64,000 nucleotides of DNA, taken from positions 62,001 to 126,000 of the forward strand of contig NZ_CP089925.1 of NCBI RefSeq assembly GCF_021284745.1. The letters run 5' to 3'. The stretch is from Lysobacter sp. KIS68-7. GTDB lineage: Bacteria; Pseudomonadota; Gammaproteobacteria; Xanthomonadales; Xanthomonadaceae. This document shows positions 60,643 to 64,000 of the stretch, one piece after another (position 1 is the first letter of the stretch; the number at the start of each line of letters is the position of its first letter). A program made the position numbers and the translations under genes. The notes below the pieces were generated by a model. The model did not search any database. It was not told the origin of the DNA and saw only the letters and a list, made by a program, of their open reading frames with translations.

Positions 60643-60705
60643 CCGCCCTTATGAACGCCTGACCCTGTCGCGCCCTCGTGCGCGGCCCGCCACCGGAAGC
60701 CCCGC

Positions 60706-62067
60706 ATGGCCGAAGCCATCCGCCACGAGAAGACCGCGCGCCAGCTGCGTCTGCTTTCAGACGCGCTCGACAGCGGCCGCCTCGGCCCCGTGCGTCGGCT
60801 GGTCAACACGCTCGCGCCCGCCGAGATCGGCAACCTCCTCGAATCGCTCCCGCCGGCCAAGCGCACCATCGTGTGGGGCCTGGTGGATGCCGAGGATGAC
60901 GGTGAAGTGCTCGTCCACGTCGGCGACGACGTACGCGAGAGCCTGCTCGCGGAGATGGACCCGGACGAAATCGTCGCGGCCGTCGAGGACCTGGACATCG
61001 ACGACCTCGCCGACCTCGTCGAGGACCTGCCCGATACCGTCATCGACGAGATCCTCAAGTCGATGGACCGCGAGAACCGCGAGCGCCTGGAGCAGGTGCT
61101 GTCCTACGACGAGGACACCGCGGGCCGCCTGATGAACCCCGACGTGGTGACGGTGCGCACCGACACCACCGTCGATGTCGTCCTGCGCTACCTGCGCCTG
61201 CGCGGCGAACTGCCCGACCACACCGACCACCTGTACGTCGTCAGCCGCCGCCACCAGTACCTGGGGCGCATCGCGCTGCAGTCGCTGCTCACGCACGAGG
61301 CGAACACGCCGATCAACCAGTTGATCGACGACCAGCAGCCCGCGATCGGCGTCGAGGAATCCTCGGACGAAGTCGCGCGCCAGTTCTCCGACCACGACTG
61401 GATCTCCGCGCCCGTCGTGGACGACAACAACATCCTGCTCGGCCGCATCACCATCGACGACGTCGTCGACATCATCCGCGAACAGGCCGAGCACCAGGCC
61501 CTCGGCGCGGCCGGCCTGGACGAGGATGAAGACCTCTTCTCGCCCGTGCCGCGTGCGTTCAAGCGCCGCCTGACGTGGCTGACGATCAACCTCGGCACCG
61601 CCTTCCTCGCCTCCAGCGTGGTCGGGCGCTTCGAAGTCACGATCGAAAAGATCGTCGCGCTTGCGGTGCTGATGCCGATCGTCGCGGGCATGGGCGGCAA
61701 CGCGGGCACGCAGGTGCTGGCGCTGATGGTGCGCGGCCTCGCGCTCGGCCAGGTCGGTGCGTCGAACGTGCAGACGCTGCTGTGGAAGGAGTTGCGCGTC
61801 GCACTGATGAACGGCCTGAGCCTGGGCTTGCTGCTGGGCGTGATCGTGTTCGCCTGGTTCCGCGACCCGATGCTCTCGCTGGTGATCGGTGCGGCGCTGA
61901 CGATCAACCTGCTCAGCGCCGCCGGCGCCGGCGTGATGATCCCGCTGCTGCTCAAGCGCATGGGCTTCGACCCCGCGCTCGCCGGCGGCGTGATCCTGAC
62001 CACCGTCACCGACGTGATGGGCTTCCTCGCGTTCCTGGGGTTGGCGACGCTCATCCTGCTACGCTGA
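60706..62067 (+). CDS. mgtE: Magnesium transporter MgtE
   Basis: A 453-residue Mg channel. The N-terminal superhelical domain (about 1-130, DPDEIVAAVEDLDIDDLADLVEDLP) and a pair of CBS domains (about 135-260) form the Mg sensor; five membrane helices follow (about 285-453) with the pore signature PIVAGMGGNAGTQ. GGAAG precedes the ATG at six bases. It converges on pyrB with a 10-base gap. Confidence 0.95.
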   Translation: MAEAIRHEKTARQLRLLSDALDSGRLGPVRRLVNTLAPAEIGNLLESLPPAKRTIVWGLVDAEDDGEVLVHVGDDVRESLLAEMDPDEIVAAVEDLDIDDLADLVEDLPDTVIDEILKSMDRENRERLEQVLSYDEDTAGRLMNPDVVTVRTDTTVDVVLRYLRLRGELPDHTDHLYVVSRRHQYLGRIALQSLLTHEANTPINQLIDDQQPAIGVEESSDEVARQFSDHDWISAPVVDDNNILLGRITIDDVVDIIREQAEHQALGAAGLDEDEDLFSPVPRAFKRRLTWLTINLGTAFLASSVVGRFEVTIEKIVALAVLMPIVAGMGGNAGTQVLALMVRGLALGQVGASNVQTLLWKELRVALMNGLSLGLLLGVIVFAWFRDPMLSLVIGAALTINLLSAAGAGVMIPLLLKRMGFDPALAGGVILTTVTDVMGFLAFLGLATLILLR

Positions 62068-62077
62068 ACGCAGCGAA

Positions 62078-63025
62078 TCAGGCGCCCAGCAACACTTCCA
62101 GCACCGCCATGCGCGCAGCCACGCCGTTCGCCACCTGGCGCAGGATCAACGACTGCGGACCATCAGCGACGTCGTCATCGATTTCCACGCCGCGGTTCAT
62201 CGGGCCCGGATGCAGCACGACCGCTTCCGGCGCGGCGCGCCTGAGGCGCTGCGCCGTCAAACCGTAAGCGCCGTGGTACTCGGCCAGCGAACCCACCAGG
62301 CCTTCTTCCATCCGTTCGCGCTGCAGGCGCAGCATCATCACGGCGTCCACGCCTTCCAGCGCGGCGTCGAAATCCTGCGTCACGCTGCAACCGGCGAGCG
62401 TCTCGTCGTTCGGCAGCAGCGACTTCGGCCCGCACACGCGGATCTCGCCCGCGCCGAGCGTGCGCAGCGCATGCAGGTCCGTGCGCGCGACGCGCGAATG
62501 CTTCACGTCGCCGATGATGGCGACCTTGAGCTGCGAGAAGTCGCTGCCCTTGGCCTGGCGCAACGTGAGCATGTCGAGCAGGCCCTGCGTGGGATGCGCG
62601 ATGCGGCCGTCGCCGGCGTTCACCAGCGCGGTGCCTGGACGCGCATCGCCGGCGAGCGCAGCGACCGCCCCGTCTTCGCGATGGCGCACGACGAAGCCGT
62701 GCACGCCCATCGCTTCGAGGTTCTTCAGCGTGTCGCGCGCGGTCTCGCCCTTGCTCGTCGAGGACGTGCTGGCATCGAAGTTGAGCACGTCCGCGCCCAG
62801 GCGCTGCGCGGCGATCTGGAAGCTCGAACGCGTGCGCGTGGAGGGTTCGAAGAACAGCGTGCACACCGTCTTGCCGGCGAGCGCGCTGCGCAACGCGGGA
62901 TCGCCGCGGCGATCGTCGAAGTTCTGTGCAAGGTCGAGCAGGCGCACGAGCACCGTGCGGGGCAGACCTTCGAGCGTGAGGAAATGGCGCAGGCGTCCCT
63001 GCGCGTCGACCTGGGCGACAGTCAC
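62078..63025 (-). CDS. pyrB: Aspartate carbamoyltransferase catalytic subunit
   Basis: Second step of pyrimidine synthesis. The 315-residue protein has the carbamoyl-phosphate motif FFEPSTRTRSSF, the 80s-loop sequence STSKGET, the HPTQ-like AHPTQGLLDM and HPGPMNRGVEI at the C-terminus. GTG at 63025 overlaps the ruvX stop. No pyrI regulatory gene is next to it; the yqgE-ruvX-pyrB order is widespread in gammaproteobacteria. Confidence 0.96.
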   Translation of the reverse strand: MTVAQVDAQGRLRHFLTLEGLPRTVLVRLLDLAQNFDDRRGDPALRSALAGKTVCTLFFEPSTRTRSSFQIAAQRLGADVLNFDASTSSTSKGETARDTLKNLEAMGVHGFVVRHREDGAVAALAGDARPGTALVNAGDGRIAHPTQGLLDMLTLRQAKGSDFSQLKVAIIGDVKHSRVARTDLHALRTLGAGEIRVCGPKSLLPNDETLAGCSVTQDFDAALEGVDAVMMLRLQRERMEEGLVGSLAEYHGAYGLTAQRLRRAAPEAVVLHPGPMNRGVEIDDDVADGPQSLILRQVANGVAARMAVLEVLLGA

Positions 63026-63552
63026 TCGGCGGCTCCGTGGTTGGGCGGGGTCGGGGTGGGCGTGGGTGCATCGTCGATGCGGATCGCGTCCTGCGGCGCG
63101 GCGAGCCAGCGCTCGACGATGACGGCAGCGGCGACGGCATCGAGCGCGGCGGCGTCGCGGCGCTTCTTGCGGCCTTCGGCGCGATCGGACGCGAAACGTT
63201 GCGCGGCTTCGATGGAGCTCGCGCGTTCGTCGACGAGGACGACGGGCAAGCGATAGCGCCCGGACAGTTCGCGCGCGAAGGCATGCGCGCGACGACGGAT
63301 CGGCTGGTCGCCGCCATCCATCGTCATCGGGTCGCCGACCACCAGGCCGTCGGGGCGCCATTCGTTGCGCAGGCGGTCGATGGCATTCCAATCGGGGCCG
63401 TGCGCATGCACGTCGATCACCGCGAGCGCGCGCGCCCCGTGGCCGAAGGCGCTGCCGACTGCAACTCCTATCCGGCGAGCGCCGACATCGAAGCCAAGCA
63501 CCGTACCGTCGAGTTTCATGGGCGTGCCGGCCATGGCGCTGCCGTCCGTCAC
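63022..63552 (-). CDS. ruvX: YqgF/RuvX-family putative pre-16S rRNA nuclease
   Basis: A 176-residue RNase H-fold protein with the N-terminal [26 protein letters not shown] and [13 protein letters not shown], and the C-terminal Asp in [15 protein letters not shown]. Orthologues process 16S rRNA 5' ends and were earlier called Holliday junction resolvases. GTG at 63552 is chosen for its GTGA overlap with yqgE; ATG at 63519 or 63534 are alternatives. Confidence 0.92.
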   Translation of the reverse strand: MTDGSAMAGTPMKLDGTVLGFDVGARRIGVAVGSAFGHGARALAVIDVHAHGPDWNAIDRLRNEWRPDGLVVGDPMTMDGGDQPIRRRAHAFARELSGRYRLPVVLVDERASSIEAAQRFASDRAEGRKKRRDAAALDAVAAAVIVERWLAAPQDAIRIDDAPTPTPTPPNHGAAE

Positions 63553-64000
63553 GCGTGCCCGCTGTAGTCGGCGACCTGCGTCAGGTCGATGCCGATGCTG
63601 CCCGCGGCCGCGCGCCAGCGCGCATCCAGCGGGATGTCGAACAACAGGCCCGCGTCCACCGGGACCATGAGCCAGCTGTCCTCGGTGAGTTCCTGTTCGA
63701 GTTGCCCCGCGCCCCAGCCGGCGCACCCGAGTGCGACCACGGCGTGCGTGGGACCGGCGCCGCCGGCCATGGCTTCCAGGATGTCGCGCGAGGTGGTCAC
63801 GTACAGCCGGTCGCTGATGGCGAGCGTGGAATCCCAGGCATCGCCCCCGTCGTGCAGCACGAAGCCGCGCTCGGGATGCACGGGGCCGCCGGAGAGCACG
63901 ATCTGCCCGCGCAGCGATTCGTCCTCGCTTTCGATGCCCATCTGCTGGAACACATCGCCCAGCGTGTACTCCGATGCGCGATTGACCACCACGCCCATCG
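63549..64000 (-). CDS. yqgE: UPF0301/AlgH family protein YqgE, 5' end outside the window
   Basis: The last 150 residues of an AlgH/YqgE protein ([60 protein letters not shown]). The family normally has about 35 more residues at the N-terminus, so the real start lies beyond 64000 and the Met at 63998 is internal. It heads the overlapping yqgE-ruvX-pyrB unit. Molecular function is unknown. Confidence 0.92.
   Translation of the reverse strand, partial: MGVVVNRASEYTLGDVFQQMGIESEDESLRGQIVLSGGPVHPERGFVLHDGGDAWDSTLAISDRLYVTTSRDILEAMAGGAGPTHAVVALGCAGWGAGQLEQELTEDSWLMVPVDAGLLFDIPLDARWRAAAGSIGIDLTQVADYSGHA

Overview
The window is a GC-rich (about two thirds G+C), densely coded chromosomal segment with short gaps, many ATGA/GTGA overlaps and frequent GTG starts. 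The gene content points to a gammaproteobacterium of the Xanthomonadaceae, most likely Lysobacter or a close relative. The main clues are a fused aspartate kinase/diaminopimelate decarboxylase, a MurD2-MurL pair for D-glutamate incorporation, a bifunctional XanB-type mannose enzyme, an Rrf2 regulator heading a suf operon, and a PTS without sugar permeases next to rpoN and hprK. I see no tRNA, rRNA, CRISPR array, insertion sequence or prophage. The genus is an inference.

Layout. 1-621: 5' part of a type V autotransporter gene, broken by a frameshift. 777-4787: dTDP-rhamnose operon (rfbBACD, every junction a 4-base overlap) and ssb, which has its own terminator. 5002-6205: orphan LuxR-type response regulator and a PilZ protein. 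6374-9473: gcvP under a tandem glycine riboswitch. 9603-11387: polyprenyl diphosphate synthase and a secreted dienelactone-hydrolase-like protein. 11473-16797: overlapping operon lysAC-murL-murD2. 16883-19106: PhzF-like enzyme, glycine-zipper protein, OsmC. 19331-26959: EF-G-like GTPase with a Tyr in place of the catalytic His, HU protein with a histone-H1-like tail, two lipoproteins, a DUF5916 outer membrane protein, a SET-domain methyltransferase, a haem lipoprotein. 27043-33326: Rrf2 regulator, sufBCDS and a tail of three genes (membrane coiled coil, GNAT, Rieske). 33360-36211: Fur-box-controlled TonB receptor with a PepSY membrane protein. 36217-39364: HutD, ComEA-like protein, M20 peptidase, GlsB. 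39421-42619: xanB divergent from amgK-murU. 42622-48877: hda-perM-like-DUF2066 divergent from purMN and two DUF3108 paralogues. 48947-50456: ibaG-murA. 50520-60609: kdsD-kdsC-lptCAB-rpoN-hpf-ptsN-hprK-rapZ-EIIA-ptsH-ptsI. 60706-64000: mgtE, then yqgE-ruvX-pyrB on the opposite strand.

How the genes work together. Cell-envelope precursor supply dominates: dTDP-rhamnose, GDP-mannose, Kdo and LPS transport, the polyprenyl chain, and several separate entries into peptidoglycan synthesis (MurA; MurD2/MurL; LysAC acting on meso-DAP; AmgK/MurU recycling; RapZ, a regulator of glucosamine-6-phosphate synthase in relatives). A second theme is iron: suf genes behind a palindromic operator and an iron-uptake receptor behind a Fur box. 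A third is phosphorelay regulation: HPr with both His15 and Ser46, HprK, EI, EIIA-Ntr and a mannose-type EIIA, with no EIIB/EIIC in view.

Nothing here is a wholly unknown multi-gene system. The observations most worth following are the translationally coupled lysAC-murL-murD2 operon, the suf operator and three-gene tail, the EF-G-like protein with the G3 His-to-Tyr change, and the co-occurrence of a SET methyltransferase with a histone-like HU.
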